This document shows positions 1 through 8,533 of a stretch of DNA of 64,000 bases, piece by piece. The notes below the pieces were generated by a model. The model searched no databases and had not been told where the DNA came from. It saw only the letters and a list, made by a program, of their open reading frames with translations. This DNA is from Furfurilactobacillus entadae (lineage in GTDB: Bacteria; Bacillota; Bacilli; Lactobacillales; Lactobacillaceae), in the NCBI RefSeq assembly GCF_045862745.1, contig NZ_BQXN01000003.1:82356-146355 (forward strand). The letters are read 5' to 3'. Positions within the stretch are counted from its first letter, which is position 1, and each line of letters starts with the position of its first letter. The position numbers and the translations under genes were made by a program.

Positions 1-579
1 TTCTGCTGCCGCGTGATCCAAATGCTGACTCCCAGCGACAACCAGCGTCATGTGGTAGCCACCAGTCGGCTCATCGCCAACCCGTTTTAACGTGTCGTTC
101 TTAAAGACACTGATTCCCGTTGTTCCACCACCAACATCGACGATCGTACCATCCGTCACGCCCAGCATTGTGGCCGCAGCGGTTGGTTCATCAACAATGT
201 TGGTGCACGTCAGGCCACTGTCCTCGATGACGTTTGCCACGGCCTTACTATTTGACTCACTCACACCTGGTGGAATTGCCCCAGCTGCGGTGGTCAACGT
301 TACGCCCAGAGCGGCTTCCGCCCGGGCCTTAATGGCACGAACAATGGTGACAGCCTCACCATAGTGAACAACAACCCCATCACGAACTGCCTGATCTGGG
401 ACCGCTTCACCATAAATTGGTTCACCGTCATCATTGATTACCGCAAACACAATCGTGGCAGTCCCCAAATCGACACCAACCCGCAAATGGTCAGTCACCG
501 TCGCTTGAGGATCAACATGTGGTGCTTGCGTCACAAGGCTGTTAAAGGCGGCTAAGCGCGCTGCTTGTTTTTCAAACAT
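1..579 (-). CDS. eutJ: EutJ-like Hsp70-type chaperone, partial (C-terminus beyond window)
   Basis: The first 193 codons are visible; the rest lies beyond base 1. The protein has the actin/Hsp70 ATPase fold signatures: a phosphate-1 loop near residues 34-45 (GVDLGTATIVFAV), DEPTAAA, and a phosphate-2 loop (VDVGGGTTGISVF). This matches the EutJ family linked to ethanolamine and propanediol microcompartments, presumed to act as a chaperone or reactivase. The ATG at 579 follows AGGAGG and lies 20 bases after the pduL stop. Lactobacillus pdu operons also place eutJ just after pduL. The exact role within the compartment is inferred, not shown. Confidence 0.8.
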   Translation of the reverse strand, partial: MFEKQAARLAAFNSLVTQAPHVDPQATVTDHLRVGVDLGTATIVFAVINDDGEPIYGEAVPDQAVRDGVVVHYGEAVTIVRAIKARAEAALGVTLTTAAGAIPPGVSESNSKAVANVIEDSGLTCTNIVDEPTAAATMLGVTDGTIVDVGGGTTGISVFKNDTLKRVGDEPTGGYHMTLVVAGSQHLDHAAAE

Positions 580-599
580 GCCAGTCCCCTCCTAACGGT

Positions 600-1226
600 T
601 TATTTGTTCGGAATAATCTTTGCAATGGTATTTTTGTTGATTCCTGCGGCGTTTGCTTCATCCGTGTCAATGTGCATTTCTAACACGAAGTCTTCACGTG
701 GGCGGGCAATCACGTCATTAAACGTCAACCGCCGATTCCCTGTTGTCACTTCAACACTGATTTCATCACCGTAAGAAACGCCGTACTGCTTAGCGTCTTC
801 CAGGCTCATGTGCACGTGCCGCTTCGCAGCAATGGCACCATAAACTGGGATCCGGGCGTCCTTCGTTTCTAAAATCACTTTAGCAGCGCCGTCTAAATCA
901 CCAGACAAGTGAACGGGTAAGTCCACTCCGACTTGAATCCCGTCTGTCAATGACAATTCAACTTGAGAGTATTCACGACAAGGGCCTAAGACCCGAACGT
1001 GTTCCACCCGACCACGAGGGCCGACAACCGTAACCGTTTGCTTAGCCGCAAAGTCAGCTGGTTGCTTTAAGTCACGGAACTTTGTCATTTCTTGACCTGG
1101 AAACAGGCGGGCAAAGTCTTCCTTACTCAAGTGAACGTGATGATTAGAGACCCCAATGGGCATGCCCGGTTGGGTCTCTTCTTCAATGATTTGTTTAACT
1201 AACGCGCGTAACTTATTCTCATCCAT
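600..1226 (-). CDS. pduL: Phosphate propanoyltransferase PduL
   Basis: This 208-residue protein converts propionyl-CoA and phosphate to propionyl phosphate inside the microcompartment, recycling CoA for the aldehyde dehydrogenase. Two zinc-binding histidine motifs typical of PduL are visible, NHHVHLS near residue 28 and KRHVHMS near residue 134. The N-terminal ~20 residues form a short amphipathic helix (MDENKLRALVKQIIEEE), the usual targeting peptide for the lumen. Length is normal for the family. It is followed 20 bases later by eutJ and preceded by the shell gene pduJ, as in other lactobacilli. Confidence 0.93.
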   Translation of the reverse strand: MDENKLRALVKQIIEEETQPGMPIGVSNHHVHLSKEDFARLFPGQEMTKFRDLKQPADFAAKQTVTVVGPRGRVEHVRVLGPCREYSQVELSLTDGIQVGVDLPVHLSGDLDGAAKVILETKDARIPVYGAIAAKRHVHMSLEDAKQYGVSYGDEISVEVTTGNRRLTFNDVIARPREDFVLEMHIDTDEANAAGINKNTIAKIIPNK

Positions 1227-1244
1227 TGTTCCACCCCGTTAGTT

Positions 1245-1520
1245 TTACTTGTTACTTGGCAAAATTGCTTCAACATCTGTATGCGGACGAGGGATAACGT
1301 ATGAAGCGTACACATCGCCAACAGATTCTGCGGAAGCTGTTCCTGCATCAACGGCAGCTTTAACGGCACCAACATCACCACGAACCATAACGGTTACTAA
1401 CCCTGAACCGATTTTTTCATAGCCAGTTAATTCAACATTAGCGGCCTTAACCATTGAGTCAGCGGCTTCGATTGCGGCAACTAAGCCCTTTGTTTCGATC
1501 ATTCCAAGTGCGTTATTCAT
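1245..1520 (-). CDS. pduJ: Microcompartment shell protein PduJ (BMC-H)
   Basis: A 91-residue single-BMC-domain hexamer that tiles the shell. It begins MNNALGMIETKGLVAAIEAAD and ends in the characteristic YVIPRPHTDVEAILP tail. The ATG at 1520 is preceded by GGAGG at good spacing; an in-frame upstream extension to 1550 lacks this support. It is very similar to PduA at 7977-8258, as is usual for the PduA/PduJ pair. PduJ is separated from PduA by the enzyme genes here, which fits PduJ by gene order rather than by any diagnostic residue. Confidence 0.92.
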   Translation of the reverse strand: MNNALGMIETKGLVAAIEAADSMVKAANVELTGYEKIGSGLVTVMVRGDVGAVKAAVDAGTASAESVGDVYASYVIPRPHTDVEAILPSNK

Positions 1521-1550
1521 GTTTGTTTCCTCCAATTTGTTTGTTAACAA

Positions 1551-1976
1551 TTACTGTTCTGGTTTAGTACTCTTTGTGTTTCGGCGGTTCGATGCTGGGC
1601 GCCGTTTTGTCGTGCTGGCACTCGCTGGTTTTGCCGCTTGGCTTGCTGGTGTTTCAGCAACTGGTTCTGGTTCTGTCGTTAATTCTTCAGCCACTTTTTC
1701 AGCTGGCTTTTTAACGAGTTCATCTAACCCATTTGCTGGGCGGGCGATGACCTGTTTTGCAACAAAATGGTCAACTTCCTCAGCAGCCTGGCTTCCGGCA
1801 GCGATGGCAGCGTTAACCGCCCCAACATCGCCGCTGATAAACACTGTCATTTGGCCGGCACCACGGGCACGTTCAACCTTGTCAACGTGGACGTTTGCCG
1901 TTTTGACCATCACATCAGCAACCTTAACGGCTGTTGAGTAACCACCAACTTCTAATAATCCTAATGCATCGTTCAT
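1551..1976 (-). CDS. pduK: Microcompartment shell protein PduK with basic C-terminal tail
   Basis: A BMC domain covers about residues 1-90 (MNDALGLLEVGGYSTAVKVAD to AKQVIARPANGL). A low-complexity tail of ~50 residues follows, rich in Ala, Pro, Lys, Arg and Thr and ending SNRRNTKSTKPEQ. PduK proteins are BMC-H proteins with such an extension; in Salmonella it carries a metal-site motif, but no cysteine cluster is seen here. The start overlaps the pduH stop by 4 bases (ATGA), so translation is probably coupled. The tail is strongly basic and may bind cargo or nucleic acid, which is inference. Confidence 0.87.
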   Translation of the reverse strand: MNDALGLLEVGGYSTAVKVADVMVKTANVHVDKVERARGAGQMTVFISGDVGAVNAAIAAGSQAAEEVDHFVAKQVIARPANGLDELVKKPAEKVAEELTTEPEPVAETPASQAAKPASASTTKRRPASNRRNTKSTKPEQ

Positions 1977-2323
1977 AGAATCAATCCTCCCTTCTCAAAG
2001 TCTTTAAATGGGACCCGCTTAACCAACCGAGCGGCGTTTGCGCCTAAGCGACGTAAATCCGCTGGATCAGATAATGGGACCCGCGCAAGGGGTTTATCCG
2101 CCGGCAAGCTGTTGTGATGTAAATAAGCTGCCTCATCGTCAAACCCGATCCCGACGTTTAGTTGCGCCATTTGTGCCGCTTCAAACGCCCGTCCAATTGC
2201 CGTTTGTGCCGTTGTTTCAGTGGTCCATCGAAACGGAATTTCTTCCTCTTCGATGCCGTAAAGCAACGGTAAAATGGCAGCTTGCTCTTGACCCGCAATT
2301 AAGATGGTTGGTTCAGTTGCCAT
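1973..2323 (-). CDS. pduH: Diol dehydratase reactivase small subunit PduH
   Basis: A 116-residue protein of the DdrB/PduH family. With PduG it forms the ATP-driven reactivase that expels damaged cobalamin from inactivated diol dehydratase. Family features visible are the opening strand ILIAGQEQ, the central GIGFDDEAAYLHHNSLP segment, and the region ending RLGANAARLVKRVPFK. It lies 2 bases downstream of pduG and overlaps pduK by 4 bases, in standard pduGHK order. Confidence 0.9.
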   Translation of the reverse strand: MATEPTILIAGQEQAAILPLLYGIEEEEIPFRWTTETTAQTAIGRAFEAAQMAQLNVGIGFDDEAAYLHHNSLPADKPLARVPLSDPADLRRLGANAARLVKRVPFKDFEKGGLIL

Positions 2324-2325
2324 AA

Positions 2326-4167
2326 TTAATGGGTCCCTTCTTGTAATTCATTGGCATAGGTGAGGATCAATCCCGTTGCCACCGCGTTTCTTGGCCCCTC
2401 AACGGCCCGAACGTTCCCACGGCCCGCAACCAGGTTGTAGTGGGATAACGCGTCGGTCACTAGCTGAGGAATTTCAAAGTCTAAGGCAGAACCACCAACA
2501 ATGACGACAAACGGAATGTCGCGGATGTTTCCAGTAGGACTCACTTTTGCCAGCGCCCGCAGTGCATTGGTGACAAAGACTCGCTGCTTAGCAGACTGCC
2601 GAACAGTTCGAATCTTTTCAATTGAAACGTCACCTGGAACCGGGACAAACCCGGTTGGCTTAACCACCACGGTCCGGGCAAAGAGATCACCGGAGAGGGC
2701 TTCATCAAAGAACTGCACGCTCCCGTCTTCATGACGAATGTAAAATAAACTTTCGACCTTCGCTAACGGGTATCGTTTAATGTCTTCGGCCAAGTACAAG
2801 TCATCCAGCCCTAATTCAGAGTTGATGATCATGGTCGTCATGTCACCGGCCCCGGCCAAATGAATGGCCACGATGTCGCCTGCCTTATCAATGATCGACG
2901 CATCGGAGGAACCAGCACCAAGGTCTAAGATGGCCAGTGGCGCCTGTGTTCCGGGAGTCGTCAACGCACCACGAATGGCCGCTTCGGCTTCCACACCACC
3001 AACTTCAACGGTAACGCCAAAGTCATGGTGAATTTCGTCCGCGATGGCCTGCATTTGCAGATGGTCCGTGCGAACCATTGACGCGATCCCGACTGCTTGT
3101 TCCATTGAGAACTCACCAGCCAGACCACCCTTAACATCATTTGGCACGGAGGTATCAACGGCCAACAGATCCTGAATGTAAATGTCTTGCATCCGTTTGT
3201 CCGTTAGTTCCGCCATCGTCTGCCGAACCCGTTCCAGCATGCCACCAATGTTTGTGCCAGCTTCCCCGGTCACATTGTCGATCTGCTTAAACGAGGACAC
3301 AGTCTTCATGATCTTGTCGGCACCGGCAGAGATCCCAACCTGTTCTTCATGGTCATCACCGTTAATGTGAACCGTTCCGGCCGGAATGACCCGAGCCTTC
3401 ACGTCCCCGGCGGGTGTTTTGATGACCACCGCTGACCGGTTACCAATTAAGGCCCGGGCAACGGGAACCACGTTTTTCGTTTGTTCCGGTGTCAATTCAA
3501 ACACCGTTGCGATCCCGTATGGATTGGATAATTGCTTAATGACTTGCCCTTTATCAGCCACTTCAACGGCGGCCAGCATGTGCTGCGGGACCTTTTCCAG
3601 TAACGACACTTCATCCACAATGGGAATCTTGAAGTCCAACCGGTTATCAATGAGGACCCCGTCGTCACCCTGAAGGATGGCACCGGTAACCTTGAATCCG
3701 GTTTGATGGTACAGGTTCAGCAGTTTAGCGGCATCGCCAAAGTCAACTTCTTTGGGAATTAACACAATGTACGTTTTATCCGTTGTGCCCTCGTTGACAA
3801 GGTCGGTAATCAGGATGGTTTCCCCAATACCAACGCCCAGTCCCCCGGGTGTTCGCGGATTGTGACCAATCATGGTTGATTCTGTGATGACGGTTTCAGT
3901 AATCGTCTCCATCGCCACATCACCAATCACGGGGGTTGCTTCGTTGATCCGAATGAGATCCACGTCGTTAATGGTGAGTTGACTCTTTGTCAACACCCCG
4001 TTAATGGCCGTTCGAATCCCCACGAGATTTCGTTTAGTCCCCTTGATCCCGGTTGTTGCGGTGATGTCAGAGTTGATAAACTCAACCTGACCCGTTGGCG
4101 TCACGTTAGCTAACGCTACTTCTGTCGACGAATTACCAATGTCGACACCAATCACTGTTTGCGTCAT
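2326..4167 (-). CDS. pduG: Diol dehydratase reactivase large subunit PduG
   Basis: A 613-residue DdrA/DhaF-type reactivase ATPase. The N-terminus has the Hsp70-like phosphate loop VIGVDIGNSSTEVALA, and the second ATPase half has LAILDLGAGSSDASII near residue 410. It exchanges inactive cyanocobalamin-like or adenosyl-lacking cofactor on PduCDE with help from PduH. Length matches the family (~605-615). The gene sits 11 bases after pduE. Confidence 0.95.
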   Translation of the reverse strand: MTQTVIGVDIGNSSTEVALANVTPTGQVEFINSDITATTGIKGTKRNLVGIRTAINGVLTKSQLTINDVDLIRINEATPVIGDVAMETITETVITESTMIGHNPRTPGGLGVGIGETILITDLVNEGTTDKTYIVLIPKEVDFGDAAKLLNLYHQTGFKVTGAILQGDDGVLIDNRLDFKIPIVDEVSLLEKVPQHMLAAVEVADKGQVIKQLSNPYGIATVFELTPEQTKNVVPVARALIGNRSAVVIKTPAGDVKARVIPAGTVHINGDDHEEQVGISAGADKIMKTVSSFKQIDNVTGEAGTNIGGMLERVRQTMAELTDKRMQDIYIQDLLAVDTSVPNDVKGGLAGEFSMEQAVGIASMVRTDHLQMQAIADEIHHDFGVTVEVGGVEAEAAIRGALTTPGTQAPLAILDLGAGSSDASIIDKAGDIVAIHLAGAGDMTTMIINSELGLDDLYLAEDIKRYPLAKVESLFYIRHEDGSVQFFDEALSGDLFARTVVVKPTGFVPVPGDVSIEKIRTVRQSAKQRVFVTNALRALAKVSPTGNIRDIPFVVIVGGSALDFEIPQLVTDALSHYNLVAGRGNVRAVEGPRNAVATGLILTYANELQEGTH

Positions 4168-4178
4168 AACGACCTCCG

Positions 4179-4721
4179 TTAGTTATCACCCTTCAACTTT
4201 TTCCGGATTTCGTAGTTCTTAGCGGCTTCACGAACAAAGTTTGCTGAAATTGTGGCGTGGTACTGTTGTTCCAGTTCATTTGCCATGTCCAGTAATTCTT
4301 GTTTGCTCGACCGGTATGGCCGTAATGCACCGTACATTTCCAGTAACCGGTCATCAGGAATTGCCGTTAATTCTGCGGCGCGATCAAAGTTACTTTGAAT
4401 GGCAGCCCGACCAGCGTTCTTGGCAATTTGGCCCTGTGCTTTTAACGTTGCTGGCGTGATCCGCAAGTCTTCGGGAGTAATCTTGTCGTTGACCACGTTT
4501 TCCAACGTAATGTCATTAACGCGCTTCCCCGTTGGTGACTTGATCAAGTCAGGATGTTTGCTAAATAACGGATAGTCGCTTCGGCCCAGTTCCTTTCCAT
4601 CGGGCTGTGCCTGACTTCCAGTTTGGGCGGTTGCTGTGGTTGTGGCTTGTGGGGCACTCTTTGTATCAGAGTCCTTCAAATCGGCCATTACTTTCGCAAC
4701 GAGATCTTCCATTTCACTCAT
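4179..4721 (-). CDS. pduE: Propanediol dehydratase small subunit
   Basis: A 180-residue gamma subunit of B12-dependent diol/glycerol dehydratase. The N-terminus (MSEMEDLVAKVMADLK) is an amphipathic helix, followed by an Ala/Thr/Gln-rich linker to about residue 45, then the conserved subunit domain beginning LGRSDYPLFSKHPDLI. Such N-terminal helices contribute to lumen targeting. GAAAGGA precedes the ATG. It follows pduD by 28 bases. Confidence 0.95.
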   Translation of the reverse strand: MSEMEDLVAKVMADLKDSDTKSAPQATTTATAQTGSQAQPDGKELGRSDYPLFSKHPDLIKSPTGKRVNDITLENVVNDKITPEDLRITPATLKAQGQIAKNAGRAAIQSNFDRAAELTAIPDDRLLEMYGALRPYRSSKQELLDMANELEQQYHATISANFVREAAKNYEIRKKLKGDN

Positions 4722-4749
4722 GTTGACGTTCCTTTCTCAGCATTCCAAA

Positions 4750-5466
4750 TTAGAAATGCACTTCGATTTCATCGGGTGCTTTCCCCGTTACAACGTATTT
4801 TGTTTCTTTGATGTGCATTAAAGCTGATTTTGCTTGGTAAGCAACCCGCGCCATTTGGTCACTAACCGTTGGCACTGGGTTTGGTGATTCACCCTTCGCA
4901 TACTTTGCAGCGTTGACCCCAATGGCCCGGTAAGTATCCAACGTCAGCACGGGTGCTTGTGGGAATAATTCCAGGTTACTTAATGGTTCTTCATCACGCT
5001 GGTGAATAATGGCGGTTCCTTTTGATTGAATGGAAACGGCAATTCCTGACCCTGACAGATGGTCAGCTTCAGCGCCAGAGAATGAAACGTCGGCTGTCCG
5101 GTAAACCTTAATGACACGGGCCCGTAACCCTTCTTCTTCAATTCCGGCGGTCACTTGTCGCAAAATGTCGCGGTGGGATAACCCCGTCATGTTTTCCGTT
5201 AAATGTTCTGCAAAACCTGGTAAAACGGAAACAACAACTTCGTCCACAGCGGTTCCTTTTTTAGCAACCCCAACGTGTTTAAACCAGTCCAACTTCTTTG
5301 GTGCGTCCGTTGCTTCTGGTTGGCCCTCATGTTCGGCCGTTGCAACAGCGGCTGGTTTTGTTTCTGCTGAGCCACTGCCAAACGACACTTCCTTGTTGGT
5401 GGCGGCCGTTTCAGCGATCACTTGTTTAACAATTTTTCTTAATAAATCAACATCGATATCTGCCAT
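4750..5466 (-). CDS. pduD: Propanediol dehydratase medium subunit
   Basis: A 238-residue beta subunit of the diol/glycerol dehydratase. The start at 5466 was chosen because GGGAGG abuts the in-frame ATG nine bases upstream with no spacing, while it sits correctly for this one. An N-terminal helix (DVDLLRKIVKQVIAETA), the classic PduD encapsulation signal, is followed by a linker and the conserved core from about residue 60 (HVGVAKKGTAVDEVVVSVLPG). It helps form the adenosylcobalamin-binding face. Confidence 0.94.
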   Translation of the reverse strand: MADIDVDLLRKIVKQVIAETAATNKEVSFGSGSAETKPAAVATAEHEGQPEATDAPKKLDWFKHVGVAKKGTAVDEVVVSVLPGFAEHLTENMTGLSHRDILRQVTAGIEEEGLRARVIKVYRTADVSFSGAEADHLSGSGIAVSIQSKGTAIIHQRDEEPLSNLELFPQAPVLTLDTYRAIGVNAAKYAKGESPNPVPTVSDQMARVAYQAKSALMHIKETKYVVTGKAPDEIEVHF

Positions 5467-5495
5467 GTGTGGCATCCTCCCTTCTTCACGCGGAT

Positions 5496-7160
5496 TTAGA
5501 AGTCCGATGGATCAATGGCCATCGGAATGTCCTTGATTTTCTCCCAGGTTTCGCCTGATACACGGTACCCGGTTCCAGGACCCTTGTAGTCATTATTGTC
5601 GTTAACGGCAGAAATGACGTTCCAATCCTTGTCAAAAATGGCGGATGTTTGCAGGAAGTCTCCGGCGATCCGTTGTTGTAACAGACTCAAAACGGCCTGG
5701 GCAACATCACGGAAACCACCGTTGTAAAGTGCCTTAACGATGTCGATCCCGGTAATCCCACGGTCCATCATTTCTTGGGCAGCCTTCATATCTTCAACAA
5801 GGTTCCGATCTGGCATGTCCTTTGAGCTGTTTGCGTAGGTTGCGGCTTCCACTTCTTCATCCGTGATCTTTGGTAGCCCAATGGCTTCAAAGACCGTTTG
5901 AAGGGCTTTAGCAGCTTTATTTCTAACTTTGATGACGTCTTCTTCCTTTACAGGAACGATCCCACCGTTGACCTTTAAGTCACGTTGCATCACGTAGTAG
6001 TCATCGTAGTCCATGGCGTCGGTGTTTGAACCGGCAAACATGTTGTCTTCGTTTGGTACTGATGAGTAACCGGAAGAAACGTAGTCAGTCCCGGCCAAGA
6101 ATTGACCCAGTAACCGTTCTGTCCGCCGCATGTCTGAGTGTGAAAAGGCTTGGTCATTACCAGAAGCACATTCCAAATCAATCATCATACATAACAAGTT
6201 TTCACCCATAACGGAGCGAATTCCTGATGGAACGGCACCGGGGATCCCGATACAACTAACACCACCGTTTTGCAGTCCCTGAACCCCACTGGCCTTTGTA
6301 ATGTAGATACAACGGGCTTCCAAGTAGAGCATGGATTTTCCTTCGGCGTAACCCATCATAACTTCTGAACCAGAACCCGAAGTGAACCGCATCTTCAAGC
6401 CACGAGAAGCGTAACAAGAAGCAAGGAATCCCTTAGACCAAGGTGTGTCATCCCCATCCGTAAACACTTGTTCAGTCCCATAAACGGAGATGGTTTCGGC
6501 ATAGGCGGTAAACCCACGCATCCCTAAACTCAGTTCCAGGGCTTCTTCAACGGAACATTGAGTCAGCACACCAGGACGACCTGTTTGGGCCCCAATCATG
6601 ATGGAAATGGCGTTCAGTGGTGCATAACGGGCAACCGCCGTCGTCGTTTCTTGTTCTGGGAATCCACGCAAAGCGGCATCAGCTGCGTCGGCAGCGATTT
6701 GAACCGGGTTATCACGCAAGTTAGTCACGTGACATTGCGTTGCTGGTGTCCGCCGTGGCCGCATCTTTTGGGTGGCCATCATCATTTCAACGAAGTTCAA
6801 CTTGCTGATTACTTCAACCGCTTTGGCTGGTGTCATCGCAGTGGTCAGTGGAATGATTTCTTCACGAGGGACGTTTGGATCACACAACATGTTTGCTAAC
6901 TTAAAGGAATCCATTTCCATAACACGTTCAGCATTACGTTGGTCGATTCCGTGGTCAGCGATGTACAGGTCGATCAAATCGAAGTCGTCACGTTTCTTAC
7001 TGTCTAATTCCGTAACCACACCGTTTTCAACCTTGATACTTGGCTTTGGATCGTTGGGTCCTTCTAGGGCAACGAACCCTTCTTCTGGCCATTCTTTAAC
7101 AAATCCATCTTGATGGATCGGCATTTTTTCTAATGCTTCAAACCGTTTTTGACGCTTCAT
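5496..7160 (-). CDS. pduC: Propanediol/glycerol dehydratase large subunit (adenosylcobalamin-dependent)
   Basis: A 554-residue alpha subunit carrying the TIM barrel and the radical active site. It converts 1,2-propanediol to propionaldehyde, or glycerol to 3-hydroxypropionaldehyde. The start MKRQKRFEALEKMPIHQDGFVKEWPEEG is near invariant in the family. Internal conserved blocks include RRTPATQCHVTN, TGRPGVLTQCSVEEALEL and CIYITKASGVQGLQNG. AAAGGAGAGG precedes the ATG. Which substrate dominates cannot be read from the sequence. Confidence 0.97.
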   Translation of the reverse strand: MKRQKRFEALEKMPIHQDGFVKEWPEEGFVALEGPNDPKPSIKVENGVVTELDSKKRDDFDLIDLYIADHGIDQRNAERVMEMDSFKLANMLCDPNVPREEIIPLTTAMTPAKAVEVISKLNFVEMMMATQKMRPRRTPATQCHVTNLRDNPVQIAADAADAALRGFPEQETTTAVARYAPLNAISIMIGAQTGRPGVLTQCSVEEALELSLGMRGFTAYAETISVYGTEQVFTDGDDTPWSKGFLASCYASRGLKMRFTSGSGSEVMMGYAEGKSMLYLEARCIYITKASGVQGLQNGGVSCIGIPGAVPSGIRSVMGENLLCMMIDLECASGNDQAFSHSDMRRTERLLGQFLAGTDYVSSGYSSVPNEDNMFAGSNTDAMDYDDYYVMQRDLKVNGGIVPVKEEDVIKVRNKAAKALQTVFEAIGLPKITDEEVEAATYANSSKDMPDRNLVEDMKAAQEMMDRGITGIDIVKALYNGGFRDVAQAVLSLLQQRIAGDFLQTSAIFDKDWNVISAVNDNNDYKGPGTGYRVSGETWEKIKDIPMAIDPSDF

Positions 7161-7178
7161 TATGTCCTCTCCTTTTTA

Positions 7179-7961
7179 CTAGATGTAGGAAGGAAAATCA
7201 TTTGTTGGTTTTCCACCAAGCGTGCCTAGTAAATCAAGCCCAACTTCACGTGCTGCAATAACTGCTTGACGAACTGCACCAGAATCACCCGAAATGTGTA
7301 AGATACCTTCGTTTGAATAACTGGTTCCGTACGCTGGCGAAGCAAATGATAAGACATCAACATTTGCAGCCTTCAACGCAGCATCTGCCATCACAACACC
7401 GATTCCGGCTGGTGCACCAGCAATTAAGCCGTACGCTTTCCCCAGTGGTGCGTTAAACGCAAACTGAGCAGCCTCACTGGCCCGAGCAGTGTATTGTAAT
7501 TCAATGTGGCCGGCTGGTGTGTTGTACACATCACCGAACTTTTGTGGAACGGCAGCTAACGCCACTTCAATGGCCCGCCGAACGTCAGAAACATCGTTCC
7601 CACCAACAATGATCAAAGAACCGTGACCAGCACCGCCCTTAGTATCACGTGGCATTTGGATGCTAACAACTTCCGTGTTCGTTGCCTTAACGGCTTCGTC
7701 CATGGCCATGATTTGGGGACCCCCACCAGAACGGGCGGATAAAATCCCTAATGACCGAAATTGCTTTTCTAAATGTAAGTGTTCGGCTAAATCGCTATCA
7801 ACGTTTGCAACGACCATCCCAATGGTGTCACCAATGGGAGCGGTTCCAACAAACTCCGTAAGACTTGACTTACTAACACTAGCTGGTGTGGCCGTTGAAG
7901 TCTTCCCAGAATCTAACAACTTGCCCATTACACGGTTTACTAATTCATCTGTATCTGCCAT
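7179..7961 (-). CDS. pduB: Microcompartment trimeric shell protein PduB
   Basis: A 260-residue tandem-BMC protein that forms pseudo-hexameric trimers. After an N-terminal helix (MADTDELVNRVMGKLLDSGK), two BMC repeats are visible: one from about residue 45 (IGMVVANVDSDLAEHL) and one from about 160 (AYGLIAGAPAGIGVVMADAA). The first ~35 residues correspond to the region that anchors cargo to the shell in Salmonella PduB. It lies between pduA and pduC, the canonical position. Confidence 0.94.
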   Translation of the reverse strand: MADTDELVNRVMGKLLDSGKTSTATPASVSKSSLTEFVGTAPIGDTIGMVVANVDSDLAEHLHLEKQFRSLGILSARSGGGPQIMAMDEAVKATNTEVVSIQMPRDTKGGAGHGSLIIVGGNDVSDVRRAIEVALAAVPQKFGDVYNTPAGHIELQYTARASEAAQFAFNAPLGKAYGLIAGAPAGIGVVMADAALKAANVDVLSFASPAYGTSYSNEGILHISGDSGAVRQAVIAAREVGLDLLGTLGGKPTNDFPSYI

Positions 7962-7976
7962 GACTTATGCGCTCTC

Positions 7977-8258
7977 CTACTTGCCTGACTGAGGTAACAA
8001 CGTTTCAATGTCCTGGTGTGGCCGTGGGATGACGTAGTTTGAAACGACTTCCCCGTTTTCTTCTGCCGCACTTACACCGGCATCAACAGCGGCCTTAACG
8101 GCACCAACATCACCGCGAACCATCACGGTGATCAAACCCTTACCGACTTTCTCTTGGCCTACAAGCTTAACGTTTGCAGCCTTGACCATCGCATCAGCAG
8201 CTTCAATTGACGCGATTAACCCGCGTGTTTCGATTAAACCCAGTGCTTCTCTATCCAT
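7977..8258 (-). CDS. pduA: Microcompartment shell protein PduA (BMC-H)
   Basis: A 93-residue hexameric shell protein and first gene of the operon. It starts MDREALGLIETRGLIASIEAA and ends YVIPRPHQDIETLLP. A strong GGAGGAGG lies about nine bases before the ATG. It differs from PduJ mainly in the N-terminal residues and the linker before the YVIPRP tail. Confidence 0.94.
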   Translation of the reverse strand: MDREALGLIETRGLIASIEAADAMVKAANVKLVGQEKVGKGLITVMVRGDVGAVKAAVDAGVSAAEENGEVVSNYVIPRPHQDIETLLPQSGK

Positions 8259-8533
8259 AGAACATATCCTCCTCCGGGAGATCCCGTATAAAGTAAGCTT
8301 TTACTACAGCCCTACAGTACCGAAAAAGCGTTATCATTTATTGCTATGTCTATATATTCACATATAGGCAAACTATTAAATTGTTGATATACTGTCTTAT
8401 AAAGAAGTGATGTTGCTGTCATTTGGTAGCGATACCATTATCATTCTTATGGCATTTATTGAGCATATTATCGGAAAATGATCATAAAGTGGCACTTTCT
8501 TTACTTTTAGTTTTTTCTTGGAGGATAAAGCCG
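8259..8533. promoter_or_regulatory. Divergent pduA / pocR control region
   Basis: This gap separates two operons read outward. It is AT-rich in the middle (8330-8410). I find no clean -35/-10 pair for pduA, which fits an activator-dependent promoter served by PocR. A partial cre-like match lies near 8318-8336, with the 3' half degenerate. Ribosome sites are clear on both sides: GGAGGAGG before pduA and TTGGAGG before pocR at about 8518-8524. No cobalamin riboswitch is visible. Confidence 0.5.

Noticed and set aside
565..2325. Plus-strand reading frames opposite pduL, pduK and pduH
   Set aside because: They lie wholly across conserved minus-strand genes, lack ribosome sites and have no family character.
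8290..8345. cre site upstream of pduA
   Set aside because: The best match keeps only the 5' half of the consensus; the 3' half fails at three positions.
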